DNA of 49,456 bases from Clostridia bacterium. GTDB lineage: Bacteria > Bacillota > Clostridia > Christensenellales > Aristaeellaceae. The position numbers were made by a program, and so were the translations under genes. Of the stretch, positions 1 to 7,464 are shown piece by piece; position 1 is the first letter of the stretch; every line of letters begins with the position of its first letter. The stretch spans positions 1 to 49,456 of the forward strand of contig JAGBBA010000066.1 in NCBI GenBank assembly GCA_017938695.1, written 5' to 3'. The notes beneath the pieces are model-generated. The model did no database searches, was not told the DNA's origin, and worked only from the letters and a program-made list of their open reading frames with translations.

Positions 1-60
1 CTTTGCCCTTAAGAATCCCACGAAGGGCCGTTCGGCCCTCTCGACACCCATTTTTTCGTA
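1..60. repeat. Tail of a palindrome array
   Basis: The window opens inside a run of GC-rich hairpins. A GGGCC/GGCCC stem-loop lies near 26-39 and is followed by a T-run at 51-56. The wording matches the end of the array after obgE (about 1540-1586), so this is a second copy of the same repeat family. It could also end transcription of whatever gene lies before the window. Confidence 0.6.
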
Positions 61-79
61 TTGTTGCTTGGCTGTGCAA

Positions 80-139
80 AAAGGCTTCCCCTTGAGGGGA
101 AGCTGTCAGTGCCTGCACTGACTGATGAGGTGTGGCCAC
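80..139. repeat. Triple hairpin intergenic element
   Basis: Three consecutive palindromes are visible: GGCTTCCCC/GGGGAAGC, GTCAGTGC/GCACTGAC and GTGTGGCCACAC. The first hairpin, followed by a GATGAGGTG-like end, resembles a segment at about 27190-27240 read on the opposite strand. No coding frame fits. It sits just before the heptamer repeats in the obgE leader. Confidence 0.6.
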
Positions 140-143
140 ACTT

Positions 144-185
144 AATTCATAATTCCTAATTCATAATTCCTAATTTCCAATCCCC
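144..185. repeat. Tandem heptamer repeat before obgE
   Basis: Six consecutive 7-base units follow each other without gaps: AATTCAT, AATTCCT, AATTCAT, AATTCCT, AATTTCC, AATCCCC. The run ends two bases before the obgE ribosome binding site at 187-192. Related runs precede yhbY and minD, so this is a dispersed element and not a one-off AT-rich leader. Confidence 0.75.
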
Positions 186-196
186 CGGAGGTAATC

Positions 197-1465
197 ATGT
201 CCAATTTTGTTGATCACGTCAAGATCACTGCCAAGGCTGGCAACGGCGGCAACGGCAGCATGTCCTTCCACCGCGAGAAGTACGTCCTCAACGGCGGCCC
301 CGACGGCGGCGACGGCGGCAACGGCGGCGATATCCTGCTGTATGCCGACCCTAACATGCACACCCTGCTGGACTTCCGCTTCCGCAGCAAGTATACCGCC
401 GAAAACGGCCAGGACGGCGCAGCAGGCCGCTGCACCGGCCGCCGCGGCGAAAGCCTGACCATCAAGGTGCCCGTGGGCACCGTAGTGCGCGAGGACGAAA
501 CCGGCCGCGTCGTTGCCGACATGGACAATCCCGGCGAGACCCGGCGTCTGCTCCGCGGCGGCAAGGGCGGCTGGGGCAACGTGCACTTTGCCACCCCCAC
601 CCGTCAGGCCCCCAACTTTGCCAAGCCCGGTGTGAAGACCGAGGTGCACACCTTCCGCCTGGAGCTGAAGACCATCGCGGACGTGGGCCTGGTGGGCTAC
701 CCCAACGTGGGCAAGAGCAGCATCCTGTCCGTGGTCACCAGTGCCAAGCCCAAGATCGGCAACTACCACTTCACCACCCTGACCCCCAACCTGGGCATTT
801 TCCGCCGCCATGGCAAGGACATTGTCCTGGCGGATATCCCCGGCCTGGTAGAAGGTGCTGCCGACGGTGTGGGCCTGGGACATGATTTCCTCCGCCATGT
901 GGAGCGCACCCGCCTTCTGCTGCATGTGGTGGACATTGCCGGTTCCGAGGGCCGCATCCCCATGGAGGACTTCGACCAGATCAACCACGAGCTGCGCAAC
1001 TATGGCGAGCTGGCCGACCGGCCCCAGATCATCGTCTGTAACAAGATGGACCTCACTGACGCCGAGGATTATCTTGAAATGTTCCGCGACCATGTTAAGG
1101 ACACGGGTTACCCCATCTACCCCGTCAGTGCCGCCACCCGCCAGGGCTTTGACGAGCTGCTGGACGCCGTGGCCGACACCCTTGAAACCCTGCCCCCCAT
1201 CGTCCACTTCGAAGAAGAATACGAGCTGGATGATTCCATCAAGCCCGGCACCTTCGAGATCCTCAAGGACGGCCAGGTCTACGAGGTCGTCGGTTCCGCC
1301 ATGGAACGCCTGCTGGACAGCGTCAACTTCGACGACGAGGAATCCATGAACTGGTTCCACCGCACCCTGCGCCGCTGGAACGTCATCGACGCCCTTCGCG
1401 AAGCCGGTGCCAAGGAAGGCGACACCGTCCGCATCATCGACATGGAGTTCGATTTCGTCGAGTAA
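197..1465 (+). CDS. obgE: GTPase Obg/CgtA
   Basis: Ribosome-associated GTPase involved in 50S subunit maturation and growth or stress control. The glycine-rich Obg fold spans about residues 1-158, with many GGNGG/GGDGG turns. The G domain follows: G1 GYPNVGKSS near residue 166, G3 DIPGLVEGA, NKMD and a VSA G5. A C-terminal OCT domain covers about 340-422. The 422 residues are the usual Firmicute length. The ATG is set by GGAGGT seven bases upstream. yhbY follows on the same strand, a familiar pairing of two 50S assembly factors. The leader carries heptamer repeats, and a palindrome array begins right after the stop. Confidence 0.97.
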   Translation: MSNFVDHVKITAKAGNGGNGSMSFHREKYVLNGGPDGGDGGNGGDILLYADPNMHTLLDFRFRSKYTAENGQDGAAGRCTGRRGESLTIKVPVGTVVREDETGRVVADMDNPGETRRLLRGGKGGWGNVHFATPTRQAPNFAKPGVKTEVHTFRLELKTIADVGLVGYPNVGKSSILSVVTSAKPKIGNYHFTTLTPNLGIFRRHGKDIVLADIPGLVEGAADGVGLGHDFLRHVERTRLLLHVVDIAGSEGRIPMEDFDQINHELRNYGELADRPQIIVCNKMDLTDAEDYLEMFRDHVKDTGYPIYPVSAATRQGFDELLDAVADTLETLPPIVHFEEEYELDDSIKPGTFEILKDGQVYEVVGSAMERLLDSVNFDDEESMNWFHRTLRRWNVIDALREAGAKEGDTVRIIDMEFDFVE

Positions 1466-1640
1466 CCAGGGGCTATGCCCCTGGACCCCACCAGAGGGGC
1501 TTTCAGCCCCTCTGGACTCCCCGACCCAAGGGCTCTGCCCTTGGGGATCCCGCGAAGGGCCCTTCGGCCCTTTCGAAACCCTTTTTAGGGGCATGTTACT
1601 TGGCTGTGCCGCTGTAGGGGCGATCTGCGATCGCCCGCAG
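1466..1640. repeat. Palindrome array between obgE and yhbY
   Basis: Four GC-rich stem-loops lie in series directly after the obgE stop: 1466-1484 (CCAGGGG/CCCCTGG), 1491-1515 (CCAGAGGGGC/GCCCCTCTGG), about 1524-1545 (CCCAAGGG/CCCTTGGG) and about 1554-1574 (GAAGGGC/GCCCTTTC, then a T-run). Linkers of the type GGACYCCC separate them. A further GGGCGATC/GATCGCCC hairpin lies at about 1618-1636. The first stem after the stop may act as a terminator. The family recurs at several other places in the window. Confidence 0.8.
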
Positions 1641-1651
1641 CCCACACTTTC

Positions 1652-1686
1652 AATTCCGCATTCCGAATTCCTAATTCCGAATTCAT
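1652..1686. repeat. Tandem heptamer repeat before yhbY
   Basis: Five 7-base units run without gaps: AATTCCG, CATTCCG, AATTCCT, AATTCCG, AATTCAT. They end shortly before the yhbY ribosome binding site. As at obgE and minD, the run is preceded by CCACAC. Confidence 0.75.
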
Positions 1687-1709
1687 TTTTCGACGACAGG
1701 AGAAAAACC

Positions 1710-1997
1710 ATGACCAGCAAACAGCGCGCCTATCTTCGTTCCATGGCCAACACCATGGAAACCATTCTCTACGTGGGCAAGGATGGCATCGTCCCCGGCA
1801 CCATCAAGCAGGCCAGCGACGCCCTGGAGGCCCGCGAGCTCATCAAGTGTGCCGTGCAGCAGGGCTGTCCCCTCTCCGCCAAGGAAGCCTTGGCTGAGCT
1901 TTGCCAGCAGCTGGAAGCCGAGCCCGTGCAGTGCATTGGCCGCCGCTTCGTGATGTACCGCCCCAGCACCGAGAATCCCCGGATTGTGCTGGAATAA
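1710..1997 (+). CDS. yhbY: YhbY-family RNA-binding (CRM domain) protein
   Basis: Small ribosome-assembly RNA-binding protein of 95 residues, nearly all of it one CRM domain. KQRAYLRSMAN opens the domain, GKDGIV near residue 24 takes the place of the GxxG loop, and ELIKCAVQQG gives the typical ELIKV-type strand. The ATG follows CAGGAGAAAA. Known members bind pre-50S particles, which fits the obgE neighbour. It is separated from obgE by about 245 bases of repeats, so it may have its own promoter, but I see no clear one. Confidence 0.93.
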   Translation: MTSKQRAYLRSMANTMETILYVGKDGIVPGTIKQASDALEARELIKCAVQQGCPLSAKEALAELCQQLEAEPVQCIGRRFVMYRPSTENPRIVLE

Positions 1998-2017
1998 ACC
2001 CAAACCTCCGAAGAGGC

Positions 2018-2136
2018 ATTCGGCAAAAAAATGTTATTGCCGAAGGTTTCCAAAGGGCATTGCGCAAGAGCGGCTCCCCGGTGGGGAGTTGCCGAAGGCA
2101 AAGCGATAAGCAATGTTAAATAAGGAAAGCCCTTTG
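2018..2136. repeat. Nested palindromic intergenic element
   Basis: The segment holds TTCGGCAA/TTGCCGAA around 2021-2047. It also holds a larger two-part inverted repeat, CCAAAGGGC then ATTGC near 2050-2063, answered by GCAAT and GCCCTTTGG near 2110-2136, with a CTCCCC/GGGGAG hairpin inside. No open frame with a ribosome site is present. It looks like a folded RNA or a palindromic repeat element. Confidence 0.5.
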
Positions 2137-2169
2137 GTCGCGCCCGCAGGCGCGAAATCCTAATAATTC

Positions 2170-2199
2170 CCCGATGAATCTTGTCATTCATCGGGTTTT
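2170..2199 (+). terminator. Rho-independent terminator
   Basis: Perfect 10-bp arms CCCGATGAAT/ATTCATCGGG with a 6-base loop, followed by TTTT. It closes the obgE-yhbY side. Its right half overlaps the next promoter. Confidence 0.85.
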
Positions 2200-2209
2200 G
2201 TGTTATCAT
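2181..2209 (+). promoter_or_regulatory. SigA-type promoter for the acetyltransferase
   Basis: TTGTCA (2181-2186), 17-base spacer, TATCAT (2204-2209). The -35 box lies in the loop and right arm of the preceding terminator hairpin. The start codon of the downstream gene is at 2242. Confidence 0.6.
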
Positions 2210-2241
2210 GGAGCATCTTTTTATCGAAAGGTGTGACCCCC

Positions 2242-2778
2242 ATGCATCAGTACGTTCTGGAAACCGAACGCCTCATTCTCCGTCCCCTCACCGTGGCCGA
2301 CGCAGCTGCCGAATACGTCTGGCTCTCCGATCCGGAGGTCAACCGCTTCATGCCCTACAACCTCTACACCAGCGTGGAGCAGGCCGAGGAATGGCTGCGC
2401 CATGTGGAACAATGCGAAGACGAGTACCACTTCGGCTTCGTTCGCAAGGAGGATGGTGTGCTGGTGGGTGCCGGTTCCATCGGCCCCAAGGACGAACGGC
2501 CCTATTCCATGCCCGACGGCTGGGAGTTCGGCTACAACCTCCGCCGCGACTGCTGGAACAAGGGCTACGCCACCGAGGCTACCCGTGCCATGATCGACTT
2601 TGCCCACCGCACCTTCGGCGTGAAGGACTTTTATGCCAGCCATGCCGAGGAGAACCCCGCTTCCGGCCGCGTGATGGAGAAAGTGGGCTGCACCTTCCAC
2701 CATTTCAGCGAGTACACCACCTTCGACGGTACGCAGACCTTCCCCGCCAAGATCTGGTATCTGCACCTGGAGGACTGA
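2242..2778 (+). CDS. GNAT acetyltransferase, RimJ/RimL type
   Basis: Acetyl-CoA-dependent N-acyltransferase of 178 residues. It opens with ETERLILRPLT, typical of the RimJ/RimL branch, and has GYATEATRAMIDFA for acetyl-CoA binding and ENPASGRVMEKVG near the C-terminus. The substrate cannot be told from sequence; members act on ribosomal protein N-termini or small amines. The ATG at 2242 follows GAAAGGTG. An in-frame upstream ATG lacks a ribosome site and falls in the promoter. The DNA glycosylase gene begins two bases after the stop, so the two are co-transcribed. Confidence 0.88.
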   Translation: MHQYVLETERLILRPLTVADAAAEYVWLSDPEVNRFMPYNLYTSVEQAEEWLRHVEQCEDEYHFGFVRKEDGVLVGAGSIGPKDERPYSMPDGWEFGYNLRRDCWNKGYATEATRAMIDFAHRTFGVKDFYASHAEENPASGRVMEKVGCTFHHFSEYTTFDGTQTFPAKIWYLHLED

Positions 2779-2780
2779 TC

Positions 2781-3269
2781 ATGCAGCATGTGGAGCATCC
2801 CTTTCCGCCGGTGGTGGATGAACACTGCCGCACGCTGATCCTGGGCAGTTTCCCCTCCGTCGCCTCCCGGGAGGACGGCTTCTTTTACGGGCATCCGCGC
2901 AACCGCTTCTGGCCTATGCTGGCCAGCATCTTTGATGAACCCGAGCCCTGTGACATTCCCGGCAAAACCGCGCTGCTCCTGCGCCATCACCTGGCCCTGT
3001 GGGACGTGATTGCCTCCTGCCGCATCGAGGGTTCAGCGGACAGCTCCGTCCGGGATGCCGTGCCCGTGGACATTGCCCGCGTGATGGATAGGGCTGACAT
3101 TGGCCGTATCATCTGCAATGGTGCGCTGTCCGGCAAGTTATACCGGCAGCACTTGCAACACATCACCGGCATCGAGGCCATCGTACTCCCCTCCACCAGC
3201 CCGGCCAACGCCGCATGGAGCCTCTCCCGTCTGGCTGAAGCCTGGCGACCGTTCCTTCTTGAATCATAA
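2781..3269 (+). CDS. DNA-deoxyinosine glycosylase-like (UDG superfamily)
   Basis: Predicted base-excision repair glycosylase of 162 residues, resembling the hypoxanthine-DNA glycosylase branch of the uracil-DNA glycosylase fold. LILGSFPS near residue 19 is the first active-site strand. FFYGHPRNRFW near residue 34 is the conserved loop. LPSTSPANA near residue 137 is the C-terminal DNA-intercalation motif. The length fits the family. Its ribosome site (GGAGG) lies in the end of the preceding gene, so translation is likely coupled. Substrate choice (hypoxanthine or uracil) is inferred from family only. Confidence 0.85.
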   Translation: MQHVEHPFPPVVDEHCRTLILGSFPSVASREDGFFYGHPRNRFWPMLASIFDEPEPCDIPGKTALLLRHHLALWDVIASCRIEGSADSSVRDAVPVDIARVMDRADIGRIICNGALSGKLYRQHLQHITGIEAIVLPSTSPANAAWSLSRLAEAWRPFLLES

Positions 3270-3270
3270 T

Positions 3271-3299
3271 AGCCGAGTGCATTTGTACCCGGCTCTTTT
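3271..3299 (+). terminator. Probable terminator of the + operon
   Basis: AGCCG/CGGCT arms with an imperfect inner stem, then CTTTT. It lies between the convergent glycosylase and gerC genes. Confidence 0.5.
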
Positions 3300-4351
3300 C
3301 ATGCCTCCCGGCGTGCATGCACGGTGAAGTGCCATGTCGCCGAAGGATATATTTTTGTCCATTCCATTTCATTCCATTCTGTTGTGTTCAGACACTGCAC
3401 CATCAGCTTCCGAGCAATACCCAGTGCATCACAATTGGCCTTTTGCAATTTATCCATCAACGCTTTCAGATGATCAAGCAGTGCCTGCTGCACGCCTTCC
3501 TCCGTGTAGGCGGATGCACTGTAATCCAGCGACAAATCGCAATAAATGTCCCTTTCTTGTGCGTTGATTTTTGTTTTTGCATCCAGCAGCGTGATGGTTC
3601 CATCCGGCAGCGACAACGTGCCTTGACGCCACTGATTCTGCAGCAGCGTGAGCAGCTGCATCTCCATGGCCGACAGGCTGCCCTGTACCCGGCCATTCTG
3701 GTTCATCAGCCATCCGCCCGACAGCTGCAACTTGCCTGAGCCCTCCGTCGCTTGACGACCTGCCGGTGCATCCATGCCGAGGGTCGCGTTGCCCGTCGAT
3801 GGTTCCAGGGCGATGTTCATCAGCACCGGCTGCTGCCTGTTGCCCATGCGCAGCCAGTCAGAAAGCGTGATGCAGGGCAGCACGCCCATCTTCTGCCGGG
3901 TTTGGAGCATAGCCTCAAGGGCCTTGCTTAGCCGGCTGCCGGTAGCCGGTTCCAGGGCGTCCATCACGTCCTTCACGCTGCTTTCTGTGATGCACAAGGC
4001 TGCCTGCGTCCGCACCTCGCCCCGGGCGGACAGGCTGCGCAGCAGTTCCGGCAATTGGCCGGATTCCGCCAGGTCCCTGGAGAAAATCAGCAGCCGCACC
4101 TGGCCGTAGTGCAGCTCCATGGGAGCAGAGGCATTCAGCAGGGCCATGGCCTCGCCGATGGAGCTGCCCAAGGCCGACAGCGTCAGGTATCCACCGCCGG
4201 TCTGGTAGGTAGGCACGCGGGCGCACACCTCCCACACATCGCCGGAGCAACTCACCCCCAAGGCCACCGCAAAAGAGCGATCCTCCCCCGGCAGGGCTGA
4301 GCATCCGCTGCAAAGCATAGCAGCAACCATCAGGGCCAGCAACCGTTTCAT
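3299..4351 (-). CDS. gerC: Spore germination lipoprotein, Ger(x)C family
   Basis: C subunit of a GerA-type nutrient germinant receptor, 350 residues, predicted to sit on the outer face of the spore inner membrane. A lipoprotein signal ends in LCSGC with the lipid cysteine at residue 17. The body starts with the RSFAVALGV strand typical of the family, and a later helical region contains SVKDVMDALEP. The ATG at 4351 follows GGAGGAGGAGAGC; a longer frame upstream lies inside gerB. It overlaps the gerB stop by four bases (ATGA), so the two are translationally coupled. The family is divergent, and gene order supports the call strongly. Confidence 0.88.
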   Translation of the reverse strand: MKRLLALMVAAMLCSGCSALPGEDRSFAVALGVSCSGDVWEVCARVPTYQTGGGYLTLSALGSSIGEAMALLNASAPMELHYGQVRLLIFSRDLAESGQLPELLRSLSARGEVRTQAALCITESSVKDVMDALEPATGSRLSKALEAMLQTRQKMGVLPCITLSDWLRMGNRQQPVLMNIALEPSTGNATLGMDAPAGRQATEGSGKLQLSGGWLMNQNGRVQGSLSAMEMQLLTLLQNQWRQGTLSLPDGTITLLDAKTKINAQERDIYCDLSLDYSASAYTEEGVQQALLDHLKALMDKLQKANCDALGIARKLMVQCLNTTEWNEMEWTKIYPSATWHFTVHARREA

Positions 4352-5421
4352 GCTCTCCTCCTCCACCTGGCCAGCAGCGACAGCACCGCACCGGCCGTCA
4401 ACGGCAGCAGCAACCACGGCGCGACTGCCTTCAAGCCCTGCCACAATGCAAAAATGTCCGTCGCCTGCAAAGCCGCTGCGATCACCACGATCACCCCCGG
4501 CAGCCATACCAACTCACGGCCCGTGGGTGCCAGAACGTACTTAGCCCCTAAGCTGGCCGTGCTGCCCAGACACAGGAAAAGCCCCAGCATCCACAGGCAA
4601 ATGGCCGCCAGCCGCACCGCCGGAACCTGATACGCCACCGTTTGCACCACGCTGTCCGCCAGGGCTGCATGGGTGACCAGCAGTTCATGGGGCAGTGCCA
4701 GGTTGATGCACCCCACCGCCGCCACGCACAAAAGTGCCGGGGCCGCCGGTGCTGCCATATGCCGAACCTGCACCGGCGGCTCCATCAGTGGCAGCACAAA
4801 CACCCAGCCCATGCCGATGCCAGCGCGTATCGCCGCAGCGATGCCCGGCTGCCCGTCACCCAGCCAGGGTGCCAGGTGATCCACCCGTCCCATGCCGATC
4901 AGCCCCAGCAGCACGATCCCCGTTAGGGCCAGCATCAGCCACCGCAGGAAGTAACACCCCCGGGCAAGGCCTTCCCGATTCAGGCAAAACAGCAGCATGC
5001 CAGCTGCCACCGCAGCCAGCGTCCACTGCTGCCCCGCGCTGCCGATGCCCTGGGTGAAGAAGGTGATCAGCACCGTCATGCTGCACAGGCTGTCCAGCAC
5101 AAGGGCTGCGGCCACCATCAGGCAAATCACCCACGCCCCGGCTTGCCCCAGAAGCTTACGCAGGCAGTCGGGCAGGTTGGCGGTGTTTGTCATGCGCAGC
5201 CCCAGGCAGGCGATGGCATACAGCAGCAGCCCCGGCAAAAGGCATGCCAGGGTGACCCACCAGGCCGCCGCACCGGCCAGCGGCAAAACGCCTGTCACCG
5301 CCGTGCGCAGGATGGACACGCACGCCACCAGCCGCCACTGGCTTCGCAGGGCCAGCCGCTCACCCAATTGCCGCTGGGCCAATCGTTCCTTCGGGGAATG
5401 AACCATGCTCCATGTTCTCAT
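4348..5421 (-). CDS. gerB: Spore germination permease, GerB/GerAB family
   Basis: B subunit of the germinant receptor, a membrane protein related to amino-acid permeases (APC fold). The 357 residues fit the family's usual size. About ten hydrophobic segments can be seen, for example WWVTLACLLPGLLLYAIACL and LTGIVLLGLIGMG. It starts one base after the gerA stop, with AGGAAG upstream. An ATG 15 bases further on (5406) is an alternative. In known systems this subunit helps define which germinant is sensed; the ligand here is unknown. Confidence comes from the membrane profile and the position between gerA and gerC. Confidence 0.88.
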   Translation of the reverse strand: MRTWSMVHSPKERLAQRQLGERLALRSQWRLVACVSILRTAVTGVLPLAGAAAWWVTLACLLPGLLLYAIACLGLRMTNTANLPDCLRKLLGQAGAWVICLMVAAALVLDSLCSMTVLITFFTQGIGSAGQQWTLAAVAAGMLLFCLNREGLARGCYFLRWLMLALTGIVLLGLIGMGRVDHLAPWLGDGQPGIAAAIRAGIGMGWVFVLPLMEPPVQVRHMAAPAAPALLCVAAVGCINLALPHELLVTHAALADSVVQTVAYQVPAVRLAAICLWMLGLFLCLGSTASLGAKYVLAPTGRELVWLPGVIVVIAAALQATDIFALWQGLKAVAPWLLLPLTAGAVLSLLARWRRRA

Positions 5422-5422
5422 G

Positions 5423-6907
5423 CTACTTCCTGTCCCATCCGCGCATACGGCCGCGGATGCGATCCATCTTGAAAGGATTCCCCACCCAGGTGAGCAGCCG
5501 CTGCCGCCATATCGGCCAGCGGATGAGCACATCCGGGTTATGGGTACGCAGCGGAGCCACCGGTGCCGCAAAGGGTGCGCCCAGGCTGGTCATGCTGCAA
5601 AGCCGTACCACCGCCACCGCCATCAAAAGCGCAATGCCGTACAGCCCGAAGACGCATCCTGCCGCCAGAAAAACCAGCTGCCCGATGCGAAACGCCATGC
5701 CCAGGGAATAATCCGGAATGGCATAGCTGCCCAGGCTGGCCACCGCCACCACGATGATCAGCAGCGGGTGGATCAGCTTAGCCTCCACCGCCGCCTGGCC
5801 CAGAATCAGCCCGCTCACTGTGCCCAGGGAGTTCCCCACTACCCCCGGCACCCGGGTTCCCGCCTCGTTGATCAGGTTGAACATGATCAGCATCAGGAAG
5901 GTTTCCGCCGGGATGGACAGCGGCACCTGCGCCTGGCTTTCTAATATAGCGGTAAGCAGCGTGACTGGCAGTGCCTCCGGGTGGAAGGTGGCCGCTGCGG
6001 CGAACACTCCCGGCAAGAGCAGTGTGCACAGTGCGCCGACAAGCCGGATCAGCCGCAGAAACGTGCCGTACTGCCAGCGCATGGAGGTATCGTCCGGGGT
6101 GTGGAACAGGTGCAGAAAGCTGACGGGCACCGCCAGCACCTGGGGCGCACCGTCCATCACGATCACAATCTGCCCTTCCAGCAGAAAGGACGCCGCCCGG
6201 TCTGGCCGCTCCGTCAGGCAGCACTGGGGCAGCAAGGCGTAGGGCTTGTCCTCCAGCATTTGTTCCAGCGCGCCAATGGACAAAACCTGATCCGCCCGGA
6301 TCCCCTGCAAGCGGTTTTTCACCCGTTGCAGCATATCCTCGTCCACCGCGTTTTTCAGGTACATCACACACAGATTTGTGGGCGATGCACTGCCGATGGT
6401 GGTCATCTCGCCGATGAGTTCCGGCGTGTGCAGAATGCGCCGCAGCAGGGTGATGTTGTCCCGCAATGCTTCGTTGAAGCCCTGGTGCGGACCGTTCACC
6501 ACACTTTCCGTCAGCGGCGGCGCAATGCCCCTTCGCACAAAAAAGCGGATATCAAAGCACAGCGCGCTGGGCATGCCGTCCGCCACCAGCACCGCCTTGC
6601 CGTTCACGATGGCGTCGATGGCCTCGGCATAGGTCTGCACAGGCTTGGCGTCCCCCACATGGATGGTTTGCAGCAGCGCATCCTCCAGGGGAGAAGTCAG
6701 TTCATGGGCGGCATGCTCCTGGCAAGGGGTGAGAATGTAGTGCTGCAAAAAGTCCGTGGACACCAGCCCGTCCACAAAAAACACCGCTGCCTCCCGCCGG
6801 TATACCCGGAAGGTGCGCCGCGTCATGTCAGTATTCACCTGGCGGAACAGCCGCGCCTCGAGCACGTCCAGGCTTTCCTGCAAGGAAGATGAAATTGCGT
6901 CTGCCAT
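5423..6907 (-). CDS. gerA: Spore germination protein, GerA/GerAA family
   Basis: A subunit of the germinant receptor, 494 residues. The N-terminal soluble half contains DGLVSTDFLQHYIL and the family-typical GKAVLVADG near residue 110, then RGIAPPLTESVVNGPHQGF. The C-terminal half has several membrane spans with VPLSIPAETFLMLIMFNLI and EAGTRVPGVVGNSLGTVSGL, strongly diagnostic of GerA. The ATG at 6907 follows AGGAAGGGGAGC. It heads the gerA-gerB-gerC run. In related bacteria such operons are switched on by sigma-G in the forespore; I could not find a convincing sigma-G site. Its presence implies that the organism makes spores. Confidence 0.95.
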   Translation of the reverse strand: MADAISSSLQESLDVLEARLFRQVNTDMTRRTFRVYRREAAVFFVDGLVSTDFLQHYILTPCQEHAAHELTSPLEDALLQTIHVGDAKPVQTYAEAIDAIVNGKAVLVADGMPSALCFDIRFFVRRGIAPPLTESVVNGPHQGFNEALRDNITLLRRILHTPELIGEMTTIGSASPTNLCVMYLKNAVDEDMLQRVKNRLQGIRADQVLSIGALEQMLEDKPYALLPQCCLTERPDRAASFLLEGQIVIVMDGAPQVLAVPVSFLHLFHTPDDTSMRWQYGTFLRLIRLVGALCTLLLPGVFAAAATFHPEALPVTLLTAILESQAQVPLSIPAETFLMLIMFNLINEAGTRVPGVVGNSLGTVSGLILGQAAVEAKLIHPLLIIVVAVASLGSYAIPDYSLGMAFRIGQLVFLAAGCVFGLYGIALLMAVAVVRLCSMTSLGAPFAAPVAPLRTHNPDVLIRWPIWRQRLLTWVGNPFKMDRIRGRMRGWDRK

Positions 6908-6949
6908 GCTCCCCTTCCTTTCACATGCACATTCTCCCGGGAGGTATCG

Positions 6950-7120
6950 GAGGGCCGCAGCCCTCTGATGGTGATCGTATCGCACGGCTTTGCCGGGCGG
7001 GCGGGGCGTTTTCGGCTCTGCCGAAAACATTCCTTACGCTTTGATGCGGCCGGGAGGGACGTTTTCGTCCCGACCAGCATCAAAGCGCAAATTCCCCGAA
7101 ATGGCTCTGCCATTTCGGGG
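6950..7120. repeat. Cluster of hairpins between gerA and the DUF1540 gene
   Basis: Four palindromes lie in series: GAGGGC/GCCCTC near 6950, GTTTTCGGC/GCCGAAAAC at 7008-7028, a nested element with outer arms GCTTTGATGC (7038-7047) and GCATCAAAGC (7077-7086) around GGGACG/CGTCCC, and CCCCGAAATGG/CCATTTCGGGG at about 7094-7120. The last could end transcription of the small minus-strand gene at 7129. No open frame is supported here. Confidence 0.65.
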
Positions 7121-7128
7121 ATGCCATC

Positions 7129-7296
7129 TTAGTACCGGCACTTATAGCTGTTGCACTTGCTTTCGTCAGCCTTGCCGTTGCAGCAGTTCTCCTTGGGAGC
7201 CACCTGGATGTCGGTCAGGGCGCACATGTTGTCCACCTCATGATGCTGGCAGCTTTCCACGCTGCAATGGATGCACTGGTTCTTCTGATGAGCCAT
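7129..7296 (-). CDS. Small Cys-rich protein, DUF1540 type
   Basis: A 55-residue protein with nine cysteines that fits the DUF1540 pattern. It starts MAHQKNQCIHCSVESCQHH, has CALTDIQV in the middle and ends CNSYKCRY. The spaced cysteines suggest a small metal-binding module. Function is unknown; relatives are common in spore-forming Firmicutes. The ATG at 7296 is set by AGGAGG nine bases upstream. It lies upstream of gerA on the same strand but is separated from it by a cluster of hairpins, so it is probably its own unit, transcribed divergently from the queT-type gene. Confidence 0.8.
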   Translation of the reverse strand: MAHQKNQCIHCSVESCQHHEVDNMCALTDIQVAPKENCCNGKADESKCNSYKCRY

Positions 7297-7366
7297 GCTT
7301 CACACGCCTCCTTGCAAAAAATCGTCGCCGAAACCGGCGCAAAACCATCATGCCCGGATTTTCCGC

Positions 7367-7395
7367 TTGTGATGCTGGCAAAAATATGGTATGTT
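7367..7395 (+). promoter_or_regulatory. SigA-type promoter for queT
   Basis: TTGTGA (7367-7372), 17-base spacer, TATGTT (7390-7395). The leader of about 60 bases holds a GCCGC/GCGGC hairpin (about 7413-7441). I do not recognise a preQ1 riboswitch in it. Confidence 0.55.
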
Positions 7396-7464
7396 ATTGA
7401 ACGAAAAAAAACGCCGCCTGCGACTGTATTCGCTCAGCGGCCAAATCCAACAGGAGGTATCTCT

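Noticed and set aside
1466-1600. CRISPR-like array
   Set aside because: The units are palindromes of differing sequence with short linkers. There is no constant repeat with unique 30-40 base spacers and no cas gene.
6908-7000. Sigma-G promoter for gerABC
   Set aside because: No pair of hexamers with acceptable spacing matched the forespore consensus well enough to report.
7402-7464. preQ1 riboswitch before the queT-type gene
   Set aside because: A hairpin is present, but the conserved A-rich tail and loop sequences of known preQ1 classes are not visible.
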